64,000 bases of DNA from the NCBI GenBank assembly GCA_937995345.1, contig CALKKS010000008.1, positions 62,001-126,000 of the forward strand, read 5' to 3'. This stretch comes from an uncultured Collinsella sp. Its GTDB lineage: Bacteria; Actinomycetota; Coriobacteriia; Coriobacteriales; Coriobacteriaceae. A program made the position numbers and the translations under genes. The notes beneath the pieces were generated by a model. It was not told the origin of the DNA. It saw nothing but the letters and a program-made list of their open reading frames with translations, and searched no databases. Shown here in pieces: positions 1 to 7,743 of this stretch (position 1 is the first letter of the stretch; each line of letters begins with the position of its first letter).

Positions 1-2
1 TC

Positions 3-248
3 ACCCCGCCGTTTGAGGGTTACGATTCCGCGCAGTTTGAAGCCGGCGACCATCTCATTGGCTGGCAAAACGACCGCCACGCCTACCGCTATTGCCATCA
101 CTTTGACGATCAGCAGATCACCGACCTGGTGCGCGGCGTCCGTACGTTCTATAAGAGCGGCGAGGTCCCCGTGCGCGAGCTTGAGCGCTTCCATGCCGAC
201 GGTCGCAGCGGCGAGCTCAACCGCTACGTGATCCTCAAGCGATTGTAA
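3..248 (+). CDS. C-terminal fragment of an unidentified protein, possibly a SAM-dependent methyltransferase
   Basis: The frame is open from the left edge to a TAA at 246-248, giving the last 81 residues of a protein whose start lies outside the window. It contains a Tyr-Arg-Tyr-Cys-His-His stretch and a charged C-terminus ending in Leu-Lys-Arg-Leu. The HHF(x)4QI pattern followed by a basic tail recalls the C-terminal part of small class I methyltransferases, but no SAM-binding motif is in view. The coding frame is supported by codon use typical of the neighbours. About 116 bp with no visible gene separate it from trmB. Confidence 0.45.
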   Translation, partial: TPPFEGYDSAQFEAGDHLIGWQNDRHAYRYCHHFDDQQITDLVRGVRTFYKSGEVPVRELERFHADGRSGELNRYVILKRL

Positions 249-364
249 GGCCAAGCAGCTCGCCCCGAGCCGCACCGCATCTTTCGGGCACATTGTGTCC
301 GCCCCTTCCAACCCATTGCTGGAACGCGCGGCCATGCGTTCCATACTTATGACCAAGGAGCCTC

Positions 365-1204
365 ATGGGAGCCGTCCACGTTCGCACGCCCAAGAACTTC
401 GTGCTCGAGGAGCGCCTGGAGCGCTACGCCGACGCCATCGAGACGAGCCCCGAGAACTATGCCGGGCACTGGTGTGAGGCATGCACGCCGGCTGGCGGCA
501 AGCCCTTCGACCGCCTTCATCTCGACCTAGGCTGCGGCAAAGGAACTTACCTAGTCGAGCGCGCTCGCCGCGAGCCCGACGCCCTTTTTATCGGCATGGA
601 CCAGGAGCCCATCTGCATCGCCTATGCCGCGCAGAAGATTTGCGAGCAGGAGCTGCCCAACGCTCTCGTCTTGCCACGAGGCGCCGCATCGCTGCCGCAG
701 CTATTTGCTGCAGGCGAGCTCGATGCTGTCACTATCAACTTTCCCACGCCGCAGCCCAAGGCCAAGTACGCCAAAAAGCGCCTCGTCCATGTCGACCATC
801 TGATGCTCTACCGTCCGCTCTTTGCTGCCGGCGCCACCGTCACGCTACGTACCGACAGCAAGCCGCTGCGCGACTACGCCCTGGGGCAGTTTGCCGCGGC
901 CGGTTACGGCACGCTCTGGGTAAGCGATGACGTGCGCCGCGACCATCCCGAGCATCCCGAGACCGAGTACGAATGCCGCACGCGCGAGATGGGTGCCGTC
1001 GTCTACGGCATCTGCGCCACACCCGACGCGAAGCCTACCGAAGAGCAGCTCGCGGCGGGCCGGGCGCAGGAGCAGAGCCTCGCCTGCTACCTGCCCAACG
1101 ACCTCGATGAGCTCACCTACGTGCCCCTCGGCATGGAAGAAGCCGTCGAAAACTTTAAGAACCGCGCCCGCAAGGGCAAGAAGCGTTTACCGCAGGAGTC
1201 CTAG
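365..1204 (+). CDS. trmB: tRNA (guanine-N7-)-methyltransferase TrmB
   Basis: This 279-residue protein is predicted to methylate N7 of G46 in the variable loop of tRNAs using SAM. The SAM-binding motif LDLGCGKG lies near residues 54-61. It is followed by the TrmB hallmark NFPTPQPKAKYAKKR (family form FPDPWPKxRHxKRR) and by the late TEYE motif that contacts the target guanine. The start is chosen because AAGGAG lies 6 bases upstream of ATG 365. It is longer than typical TrmB (about 220 residues) because of a 50-residue C-terminal extension ending in a basic RKGKKR tail. It appears to be monocistronic; a repeat element follows 65 bp downstream. Confidence 0.9.
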   Translation: MGAVHVRTPKNFVLEERLERYADAIETSPENYAGHWCEACTPAGGKPFDRLHLDLGCGKGTYLVERARREPDALFIGMDQEPICIAYAAQKICEQELPNALVLPRGAASLPQLFAAGELDAVTINFPTPQPKAKYAKKRLVHVDHLMLYRPLFAAGATVTLRTDSKPLRDYALGQFAAAGYGTLWVSDDVRRDHPEHPETEYECRTREMGAVVYGICATPDAKPTEEQLAAGRAQEQSLACYLPNDLDELTYVPLGMEEAVENFKNRARKGKKRLPQES

Positions 1205-1269
1205 AGGCCTCTGATGGTCGCGGCGTCGGCAAACAAGCGCAAATAGCTGCCAGCGAACGACCCTCAAAT

Positions 1270-1391
1270 CTAAGTGAGTAGACTTTTTGCAATAGCCAAC
1301 CACAACCCGCATAGCGAAAAATAAAACCGCAGGTAGAGCCCTTGCGCAAAAGCCATGTGCTCGCGATATTGCAAAAAGTCTACTCACTTAG
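1270..1391. repeat. Inverted-repeat element, family 1, copy 1 (122 bp)
   Basis: The element starts with CTAAGTGAGTAGACTTTTTG at 1270 and ends with its reverse complement at 1391. The two terminal arms are a perfect 25-bp inverted repeat (1270-1294 and 1367-1391). The interior carries an AAAACCGCAGGTAGA block shared with the copies at 11300 and 12720. It lies between trmB and the helicase gene. The first 12 bases contain TAA, TGA and TAG in three different frames. It has no open reading frame of substance, so it is non-autonomous or a structured RNA/terminator-like element. Confidence 0.85.
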
Positions 1392-1513
1392 CTGGCAGCT
1401 GCGCCAAAGGGCTGGGCAGAACGCCCATTTCCTGCATTTTCTCGCGTGCCGGCGCCCCACGCCGCCGCTACGCCATAATGGATGGCGGACAAACGCGAGA
1501 GAAAGCAAACCAC

Positions 1514-4195
1514 ATGGCACAGACCACGACAGATTCTTCCGCCAGCACCGTTTCCGGCGCCGGCGCGGCCAGCTCGTTCTCGGGCGGCACGGGCACCGAG
1601 GCCGAGTTCGGCTCGCTCGGCGCGCTCTCCCCCACCTGGTGGGAGCCCGAGGACGGCAGCGAGCCCGAACCGTGGCTCACGCCCGACCAGGCTTTCGAGC
1701 GCTTCTTTGAATGGACGAGCAATCGCGGTATTGAGCTGTGGGACCACCAGGAAGAGGCCCTCATGGATCTAGCCGCCGGCGATCACGTCATTCTGGGCAC
1801 GCCGACCGGCTCGGGTAAGTCGCTTGTCGCGCTAGGTATGCTCTTTATGGGCATGGCGCAGGGCAAGCGCTGCTACTACACGGCCCCCATCAAGGCTCTG
1901 GTCAGCGAGAAGTTTTTCGACCTGGTGCAGGTGCTCGGCCGCGATAACGTCGGCATGATCACCGGCGACACGCATATCAACACCAAGGCGCCCGTCATCT
2001 GCTGCACGGCCGAAATCCTTGCCAACGATGCGCTGCGCGAGGGCGAGGACGCCGACGTGGGCTGCGTGGCCATGGACGAGTTCCACTACTTTGCAGACCC
2101 CGACCGCGGCTGGGCGTGGCAGGTGCCGCTGCTCACCCTGCCCCACACGCAGTTTATGCTCATGAGTGCCACGCTCGGCGATGTCACCGCCATCGCCGCC
2201 TCACTCGAGGAGCACACCGGCGCTGCCTGCGACCTGGTCGTCGATGCCCCGCGCCCTGTTCCGCTGAGTTACGACTATGTGACGACCTCCCTCGAGGGCA
2301 CGGTCGAGCTCGCCATGCGCCGCGGTGAGGCCCCGCTCTATATCGTGCACTTTAGCCAGGACGCCGCACTTGCGACGGCACAGTCACTCGCCAATTTTGG
2401 CATCGCCAGCAAAGAGCAGCGCGAAGCCATTAAAGAAGCGGCAAAGGGAACGAGCTTCTCGACGGCCTTCGGCAAGATCCTCAAGCGTTTGCTCGGCTGC
2501 GGCGTCGGCGTGCACCACGCCGGTATGCTGCCGCGCTATCGTCTACTGGTCGAGCGCCTGGCGCAGCAGGGCCTGCTGCCCGTCATCTGTGGCACCGACA
2601 CACTCGGCGTCGGCATCAACGTGCCCATCCACACCGTGGTCCTTACCGCGCTCACCAAGTTCGACGGCTACAAGATGCGTCGCCTGCGTGCCCGCGAGTT
2701 TCATCAGATTGCCGGTCGTGCTGGCCGCTCGGGCTTCGATACCGAAGGCATGGTGATTGCCGAGGCACCCGAGCACGAGATCGAGAATGCCAAGCTTATG
2801 GCTAAGGCGGGCGACGACCCCAAAAAGCTCCGCAAGATTAAAAAGAAAAAGGCACCCGAGGGCTTCGTCACCTGGAACAAGCAGACCTTTGAGCGCCTGA
2901 TCGAGACGCAGCCCGAGACACTCAAGCCGCGTCTGCGCATCACGCACTCCATGGTGATTAGCGTGGTCGAGCAGGGCGGCGATGCCCGCGCCCGCGTGCA
3001 CGACCTCATCGAGACGAGCCTGCAGACCCCCGAGGAAAAGGCCAAGCTCGAGGTTCGCGCCGACGAAATCTTCGCCACGCTCATCGATTCCGGCGTCGTC
3101 GTGCGCACCGAGGTGCCGCCCGCGCCCGACGCCTCGGCCGATGCCGCACCAGACATCGACTATGCGCTGACGGTCGACCTGCCCGAGGACTTTGCGCTCG
3201 ACCAGCCGCTTTCGCCGTTTTTGCTCGCCGCGCTGGAGCTGCTCGACCCCGAGAGCGAGACCTATACCATGGATCTGATCTCGATGGTCGAGGCTACGCT
3301 CGAGGATCCCAAACAGGTGCTACGCGCACAGGAGCGCGCCGCACGCGATCGCGCCATGGCCGAGATGAAAGCCGACGGCATCGAGTACGAGGAGCGTCTG
3401 GAGCGCATTCAGGACGTCACGTACGAAAAGCCGCTCGAGGATTTGCTCGACGCCGCCTTTGACAAGTACTGCCAGGAAGTGCCCTGGGCCAACGACTACC
3501 AGCTCTCGCCCAAAAGCGTCCTGCGCGACATGCTGGAGAGCGCGAGCGACTTTAAGGGCTACATCCAAAAGCTCGGCATCGCCCGCTCCGAGGGCATCCT
3601 CTTGCGCTACCTGGCAGAGGCCTACCGTTCGCTCGACCGCACCGTGCCCATCGAGAAGCGCGACGAGCGCCTGCGCGACATTATCTCGTGGCTGGGCTTT
3701 GTGGTGCGCTCGGTGGACTCGAGCCTGGTGGACGAGTGGGAGAACGCCGGCAACCCCGCCGCACTCGACGCCGCGCCGCCGCAGGGTATCAACGAGGTCG
3801 TGGCGGACCGCCGCGGCTGCACGCTGTTGGTGCGCAACGCGCTCTTCCGCCGCGTGACCCTTGCCGCCCGCGGACACGCGCGCGACCTCGGCGAGCTCGA
3901 CGAAGACTGGGGCATGAGCGAGGTCCGCTGGCAAAAAGCGCTCGATGCCTACCACGAGCAGCACGAGGAGATCCTCACCGACGGCGACGCCCGCAGCTCC
4001 GCGATGTTCACCATCGACGAGAGCGCCGAGAAGGCACAGCATGTGTGGCACGTGCACCAGATCTTTGCCGACGAGGATGGCGACCACGATTTTGGCATCA
4101 TGGGCGATGTCGATCTGGACGCCACGCAAGACGGCGGCGAGGTCATCTTCAAAAACTACCGCGTTGGCTTTATCGAGGACCTGCTCGAGGACTAG
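1514..4195 (+). CDS. Ski2-like DEAD/DEAH-box RNA helicase with C-terminal DUF3516-type region
   Basis: This 893-residue superfamily 2 helicase has Walker A GTPTGSGKS at residues 95-103, a DEFH box at 188-191, a SATLGD motif III and QIAGRAGR (motif VI) at 398-405. The last roughly 400 residues are helical and charged and resemble the DUF3516 region found in actinobacterial Ski2/HelY-like helicases. It probably unwinds RNA in ribosome or mRNA metabolism; the substrate is unknown. The ATG at 1514 is preferred over the in-frame ATG at 1478 because GAGAAAG precedes it. The N-terminus is an acidic, low-complexity stretch of about 35 residues. A bidirectional terminator follows. Confidence 0.85.
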   Translation: MAQTTTDSSASTVSGAGAASSFSGGTGTEAEFGSLGALSPTWWEPEDGSEPEPWLTPDQAFERFFEWTSNRGIELWDHQEEALMDLAAGDHVILGTPTGSGKSLVALGMLFMGMAQGKRCYYTAPIKALVSEKFFDLVQVLGRDNVGMITGDTHINTKAPVICCTAEILANDALREGEDADVGCVAMDEFHYFADPDRGWAWQVPLLTLPHTQFMLMSATLGDVTAIAASLEEHTGAACDLVVDAPRPVPLSYDYVTTSLEGTVELAMRRGEAPLYIVHFSQDAALATAQSLANFGIASKEQREAIKEAAKGTSFSTAFGKILKRLLGCGVGVHHAGMLPRYRLLVERLAQQGLLPVICGTDTLGVGINVPIHTVVLTALTKFDGYKMRRLRAREFHQIAGRAGRSGFDTEGMVIAEAPEHEIENAKLMAKAGDDPKKLRKIKKKKAPEGFVTWNKQTFERLIETQPETLKPRLRITHSMVISVVEQGGDARARVHDLIETSLQTPEEKAKLEVRADEIFATLIDSGVVVRTEVPPAPDASADAAPDIDYALTVDLPEDFALDQPLSPFLLAALELLDPESETYTMDLISMVEATLEDPKQVLRAQERAARDRAMAEMKADGIEYEERLERIQDVTYEKPLEDLLDAAFDKYCQEVPWANDYQLSPKSVLRDMLESASDFKGYIQKLGIARSEGILLRYLAEAYRSLDRTVPIEKRDERLRDIISWLGFVVRSVDSSLVDEWENAGNPAALDAAPPQGINEVVADRRGCTLLVRNALFRRVTLAARGHARDLGELDEDWGMSEVRWQKALDAYHEQHEEILTDGDARSSAMFTIDESAEKAQHVWHVHQIFADEDGDHDFGIMGDVDLDATQDGGEVIFKNYRVGFIEDLLED

Positions 4196-4216
4196 CCAAA
4201 CATACTGGAACGGAAT

Positions 4217-4257
4217 AAAACGGGGCCGTTGGCACTATCGCCAGCGGCCCCGTTTTT
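4217..4257. terminator. Bidirectional rho-independent terminator
   Basis: An AAAACGGGGCCG arm pairs with CGGCCCCGTTTTT around a GGCACTATCGCC inner stem. A-rich and T-rich flanks on both sides suit termination of the helicase gene on + and the DUF2130 gene on -. Confidence 0.85.
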
Positions 4258-4274
4258 GCACTATCCGCTATGCC

Positions 4275-6032
4275 TTACTCGGCATCCTCGACCTCATACG
4301 AATCCGCCTCGGCTGGCTCGTCGTTTGTCTCTGCCGCAGCCCCGCGTGCCTCGTCAAACGCCGCCTTCATGGTCTTGTTGCCCCACGTGAGCTTGCGAAT
4401 GGTAAGCTCATCGGCCTTGTTGTGGGCAAGGCGCAGGTTCTCGGTACTGCGGCGCAGGTCGTCCTTGGTCTTCTCGAGCTGCTTGATGGCGGCATCGATC
4501 TCCTTGATCGCCGATTCGAACTGTTTGCTCGCCAGGTTGTAATTGCGCGAGAAGCCGTCCTTGAACTTTTCCATCTTGGCTTCGAAGTTCGTGACATCGA
4601 TGTTCTGCTGTTTGTACTCCGCCAGCTCCTGCTTATAGCGCAGCGAGCCCATGGCAGCGTTGCGCAGCAGCGTGATCATGGGAATGAAGAATTGCGGGCG
4701 GATCACGTACATCTTCTCGTAGCGGTAGCTCACGTCCACGATGCCAGCGTTGTAGAGCTCGCTCTCGGGCTCCAGCAGCGAGCAGAGCACTGCGTACTCG
4801 CAACCCTTTTGGCGGCGGTCGTGATCGAGCTTTTTAAAGAAGTCCTCGTTCTTGTGCTTGATCGCGGTCTCGTCGTTCTCGTTTTTCATCTCGAACATAA
4901 TCGAGATGATCTCGTTGCCGCCCGCATCGCACTCACGGAAGATGAAATCACCCTTGGTGCCCTCGGATGCATCGTTGTCTTTCTCAAAATAAGCGTTGGG
5001 AAACGCCGTCATGCGCAAGCGATTGAACTCGGTCTCGCAGTGCTGCTCGAGCGACTCGCCCACCATCTTGGTGGACAGGCGGACCTTCATGTCCTTAAGA
5101 CGCTCAATCTCTTCGTCCTTGTAGCGAATTAGCTCATCGCTCGCGCGCTTGGCCTGCGCAAGCTCGAGCTCGTGTGCCACCTTGACCTGTTCCTCGCGAG
5201 AATCGCGCACCGCCAGCTCGCTCGTGAGTTTTGCGCGGGCCTCATCACGCTCACGCTCCGCCGCGGCGACCGCCTCCGATAGGTTCATTTTGGCCGTCAG
5301 CTCCTGTTCGCGCAGCTGGGCACGCAGGCCCTCGGCCTCTTGCTCAGACTGAGCCCTTGCGGCGGAAAACTTCTCTTGTACCTTCGCGCGATAATCAGCA
5401 AGCGCGCGCTCGCCCTCGCTGCGAGCGGCATCGAGCTCACGCTGCGACTCTGCCGCGGCAGCGGCAAGCGCCATCTCCTGGGCCTTGTCCGCCGCGGCAA
5501 GCCTAGCCTGCAGCTCGGCAATCTGGGCATCACGTGCAGCTACATCGTTTTGAGCAGCGTTGCGCGCCGCCGACTCGGCGAGCTTGGCTTCGTCATCCTT
5601 GCGACCCAACTGCGCACGTAAGCTATCAATCTCGCGCTGCAGCTCGGCGTTTTCCTTTTGAGCATCGGCACGAGCCTCAACAGCTGCACGCTGACTTGCG
5701 CTCTCACGCTCTGCGGCAGCACCCTCGAGCTTGGCACGCAGCTCGGCAAGCTCCGCATCGCGCTTGGCGACTTCTTGCGCCAGCTGTTGAGCCGCAGCGT
5801 TCTTCTGCTCTACGAGCTCAGCGTCGCGCTGAGACTCTGCCTTTTGCAAGGCAGCCGTCGAACGCGAGCGCTCAAGCTCCAGCGCCTGCTCGCCTTCGCG
5901 CTGGACTGCCTTCACGCGCTCGTCCAGGTCGCGCGAGAACTCGGCATTGCGCACCTGCTTGACGATATCCGCATAACCGGACGCATCGACCTTAAAAACT
6001 TCACCGCAATGCGGGCACTTGATCTCGTTCAT
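4275..6032 (-). CDS. DUF2130 domain-containing coiled-coil protein
   Basis: This 585-residue protein begins with a CPHCGEVF zinc-ribbon-like knuckle at residues 5-12. A very long Ala/Glu/Arg-rich coiled coil spans about residues 30-310. The C-terminal DUF2130 region (about 320-520) contains the family's conserved GDFIFRE and EMKNEND stretches and resembles restriction-endonuclease-like folds. The molecular function of the family is not established. A clean GAGGAG precedes ATG 6032. The gene is monocistronic and convergent with the helicase. The last 25 residues are acidic and low in complexity. Confidence 0.8.
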   Translation of the reverse strand: MNEIKCPHCGEVFKVDASGYADIVKQVRNAEFSRDLDERVKAVQREGEQALELERSRSTAALQKAESQRDAELVEQKNAAAQQLAQEVAKRDAELAELRAKLEGAAAERESASQRAAVEARADAQKENAELQREIDSLRAQLGRKDDEAKLAESAARNAAQNDVAARDAQIAELQARLAAADKAQEMALAAAAAESQRELDAARSEGERALADYRAKVQEKFSAARAQSEQEAEGLRAQLREQELTAKMNLSEAVAAAERERDEARAKLTSELAVRDSREEQVKVAHELELAQAKRASDELIRYKDEEIERLKDMKVRLSTKMVGESLEQHCETEFNRLRMTAFPNAYFEKDNDASEGTKGDFIFRECDAGGNEIISIMFEMKNENDETAIKHKNEDFFKKLDHDRRQKGCEYAVLCSLLEPESELYNAGIVDVSYRYEKMYVIRPQFFIPMITLLRNAAMGSLRYKQELAEYKQQNIDVTNFEAKMEKFKDGFSRNYNLASKQFESAIKEIDAAIKQLEKTKDDLRRSTENLRLAHNKADELTIRKLTWGNKTMKAAFDEARGAAAETNDEPAEADSYEVEDAE

Positions 6033-6090
6033 GGCAGCTCCTCGATGGACGCAAATTTCAACCGCCTACACTCTACCGCGCCGCACGGAC

Positions 6091-6125
6091 AAAAAAGGCG
6101 CCGCTGCCATAATGGCAACGGCGCC
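6091..6125 (-). terminator. Rho-independent terminator of the phosphoesterase gene
   Basis: On the minus strand a GGCGCCG/CGGCGCC hairpin is followed by six T residues. It lies about 60 bp beyond the phosphoesterase stop codon. Confidence 0.75.
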
Positions 6126-6127
6126 AG

Positions 6128-6164
6128 AACCACCGCAAAGGGGACAGGCACCTTTGCGGTGGTT
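6128..6164. repeat. REP-like palindrome with GGGGACAGGCACC core
   Basis: AACCACCGCAAAGG pairs with CCTTTGCGGTGGTT around a short GGACAGGCA centre. The core resembles the AAAGGGACAGTCCCTTT palindromes at 47-57 kb, so it may be a distant member of the same repeat class. It lies between a stop codon and a terminator. A partial repeat of GTGCGGTGGTT follows at 6166. Confidence 0.6.
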
Positions 6165-6182
6165 TGTGCGGTGGTTCGAGAA

Positions 6183-6728
6183 TTACAGCCCAAAGAAGTC
6201 AAGGATTTGATCACGGCTTACGGGCTTGTAATCGTTGGCATCGAGACCGACATCATAGCGAAAGATAGGGCGCTCGCGATCGCGGTTGCGCGCGTTGGTG
6301 CGGTCTCCCCTGCTGTGGATATGCCCGTGCAGCATGATGGCGCCGCGCGCCTTGCCATTCCAGCTGAGCATGGGGTAATGGCTCATAACTAGACGATGGC
6401 CCTTGGCATAGCCGGGAGCAATCTCCAGGTAATCGCGTACCTCATCCCAAATCTGCGGTACGTCGGGATCTTCCCAGTCGCCGTCATGGTTACCACGGAC
6501 GAGCGTTACATTCTGGCATTCGATGCGCTCGCGCAGGCGTACCGCTTCCGCCAGGGGCAAACGATAGGTAAAGTCACCCAGAATATAGAGGCGGTCATCC
6601 GCAGCCACGCACTCGTTGATGGCATCGATGACCTTGCGATTCATCTCCTCGACCGAGCCAAACGGTCGATCCATGTCGTGCAAGATATTCGTATCGCCCA
6701 GGTGCAGGTCGGCGGTAAACCACATCAT
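6183..6728 (-). CDS. Calcineurin-like metallophosphoesterase
   Basis: This 181-residue protein has all the dimetal phosphoesterase blocks in order: DLHLGD, GDFTYR, GNHDGDW, SHYPML and HGHIHSRG. These supply the Asp, His and Asn metal ligands. The set matches small YfcE/MJ0936-like single-domain phosphoesterases that cleave phosphodiesters or phosphomonoesters. The physiological substrate is unknown. The start is taken at ATG 6728 because GAGGAC precedes it; an earlier in-frame ATG at 6758 has no ribosome site. Confidence 0.8.
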   Translation of the reverse strand: MMWFTADLHLGDTNILHDMDRPFGSVEEMNRKVIDAINECVAADDRLYILGDFTYRLPLAEAVRLRERIECQNVTLVRGNHDGDWEDPDVPQIWDEVRDYLEIAPGYAKGHRLVMSHYPMLSWNGKARGAIMLHGHIHSRGDRTNARNRDRERPIFRYDVGLDANDYKPVSRDQILDFFGL

Positions 6729-6794
6729 CGTCTCTGTCCTCATTTCGCAATGTGTCAAACTCGTGCTAAGTATACAGACGCAGCGATGCGGCGG

Positions 6795-6974
6795 TTATCC
6801 AAAGAGCCCGCCGAACAGTCCGCGGCGGCGCTTGTCTTGCTTTTTCGAAGCGTCACCCTGACCTTTCCCGTCTTGCCGCTTTTTACGGTCCTGCCTCAGC
6901 TCATCATCGTCGAGCAGCAGATCCCACTCAAACGGATCATCTACCAAATCGAATAGGTCATCGTCATCAAACAC
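6795..6974 (-). CDS. Small acidic-then-basic hypothetical protein
   Basis: I do not recognise this roughly 59-residue protein. The N-terminal half is extremely acidic (Asp-rich, with Phe, Leu and Trp interspersed). The C-terminal half is Lys/Arg/Gln-rich and ends in Gly-Leu-Phe-Gly-Gly-Leu-Phe-Gly. It lies directly behind the HIRAN gene and is probably co-transcribed with it. GTG 6974 is preceded by GGAGG at ideal spacing, while the in-frame ATG at 6986 is itself part of that GGAGG-bearing sequence and has no site of its own. The charge-segregated design suggests a disordered partner protein, but nothing more can be said. Confidence 0.5.
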   Translation of the reverse strand: MFDDDDLFDLVDDPFEWDLLLDDDELRQDRKKRQDGKGQGDASKKQDKRRRGLFGGLFG

Positions 6975-6992
6975 GACCGCCTCCATTGCCGA

Positions 6993-7319
6993 CTAGCGAG
7001 CATCCACCGCATAGAGCCCAACGCGCACCTGATGCCACGGGCTGCGCTCGGGGGCAACCTGTTGCACGAGGGCCTCAAATACGTCTTCGTGGCCGTAATA
7101 CATCATCAAGGACAGCGGGCCGACCTCGTTTTCCGGAACATAGCCAAGCTTGGTGTTGCCGAAATAGATCGCAACCGCCTCGGGGTCATGGGGATTATCG
7201 CGCTCGGCACACAGCGTCAGCTTATCGCCCACTTTAAGATCGCCCAAGACCAAGGCGCCATCGGCATACTGAAATCCTGCAATATGAAACGACAAAAGAA
7301 CACGTGAAGGCTCGTACAT
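6993..7319 (-). CDS. HIRAN domain protein
   Basis: This 108-residue stand-alone HIRAN-like protein has the family core: GFQYADGALV, then LxLxAERDNPHDPEAVAIYF, then LGYVPENEVG. HIRAN domains bind DNA ends or single-stranded 3' ends in eukaryotic HLTF. Bacterial single-domain versions are often linked to nucleic-acid processing, and their exact role is unknown. AGGAG sits 5 bases before ATG 7319. It forms a likely two-gene operon with the downstream acidic protein. Confidence 0.7.
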   Translation of the reverse strand: MYEPSRVLLSFHIAGFQYADGALVLGDLKVGDKLTLCAERDNPHDPEAVAIYFGNTKLGYVPENEVGPLSLMMYYGHEDVFEALVQQVAPERSPWHQVRVGLYAVDAR

Positions 7320-7554
7320 GGCAGCTCCTCTAACGGCCGGATAAACCGGCGCTTAACCTTATTGAGAAGTCTACGGACTCGTGCGGACATAATTTCACCC
7401 ACTCGCGCCTTTCACCCACTTGCCGCAACGCTTGCGCGACGGAACGCTTGCGGATAAGATAGGAACACGGATGGCACCCGTTGCAGCGGGTCTTGCCAAC
7501 TCCGATACACGTTTTCATCGTGAGAAGTGGCCGTCTTCGCTTATGCGGGGGCGG

Positions 7555-7638
7555 CTATTTCGTTCGGCCGATAAACAGGCCGAGCTCGATAGCCGCGATC
7601 AACAACGCCAATAACGAAATAACATCGCTTACGTTCAT
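7555..7638 (-). CDS. Putative holin-like type I toxin peptide (27 aa)
   Basis: This very short gene encodes a 27-residue single-span hydrophobic peptide. It starts MNVSDVISLLALL, continues through a hydrophobic helix and ends GRTK. The layout (short polar N-terminus, one helix of about 20 residues, basic tail) matches the putative holin-like toxin family of type I toxin-antitoxin systems. GGAAGGGA lies a few bases before ATG 7638. A longer in-frame ATG at 7680 would add 14 residues. A plus-strand terminator at 7702-7743 has no plus-strand gene before it, which would suit an antisense antitoxin RNA. Toxicity is inferred only from resemblance. Confidence 0.5.
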   Translation of the reverse strand: MNVSDVISLLALLIAAIELGLFIGRTK

Positions 7639-7701
7639 GCCAAATCCCTTCCAAAGGGAGTCGGCCCATCCGTGCCCCATGGCAGTAGTCTAACGCACAA
7701 T

Positions 7702-7743
7702 GCGGATAATAGGAACACCTGTTCGTATTATCCGCGCCTTTTT
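7702..7743 (+). terminator. Plus-strand rho-independent terminator without a plus-strand gene
   Basis: The perfect 10-bp stem GCGGATAATA/TATTATCCGC is followed by a T run, so it terminates plus-strand transcription. The left arm with its loop (GCGGATAAT, AGGAACAC) is repeated at about 7450-7470, on the other side of the toxin gene. Confidence 0.55.

Noticed and set aside
1355..1513. Longer N-terminus of the helicase from 1355
   Set aside because: It would start inside the inverted-repeat element and has no ribosome site.
7330..7518. Minus-strand 62-aa open frame beside the toxin peptide
   Set aside because: No ribosome site and cysteine/arginine-rich random-looking composition; probably chance.
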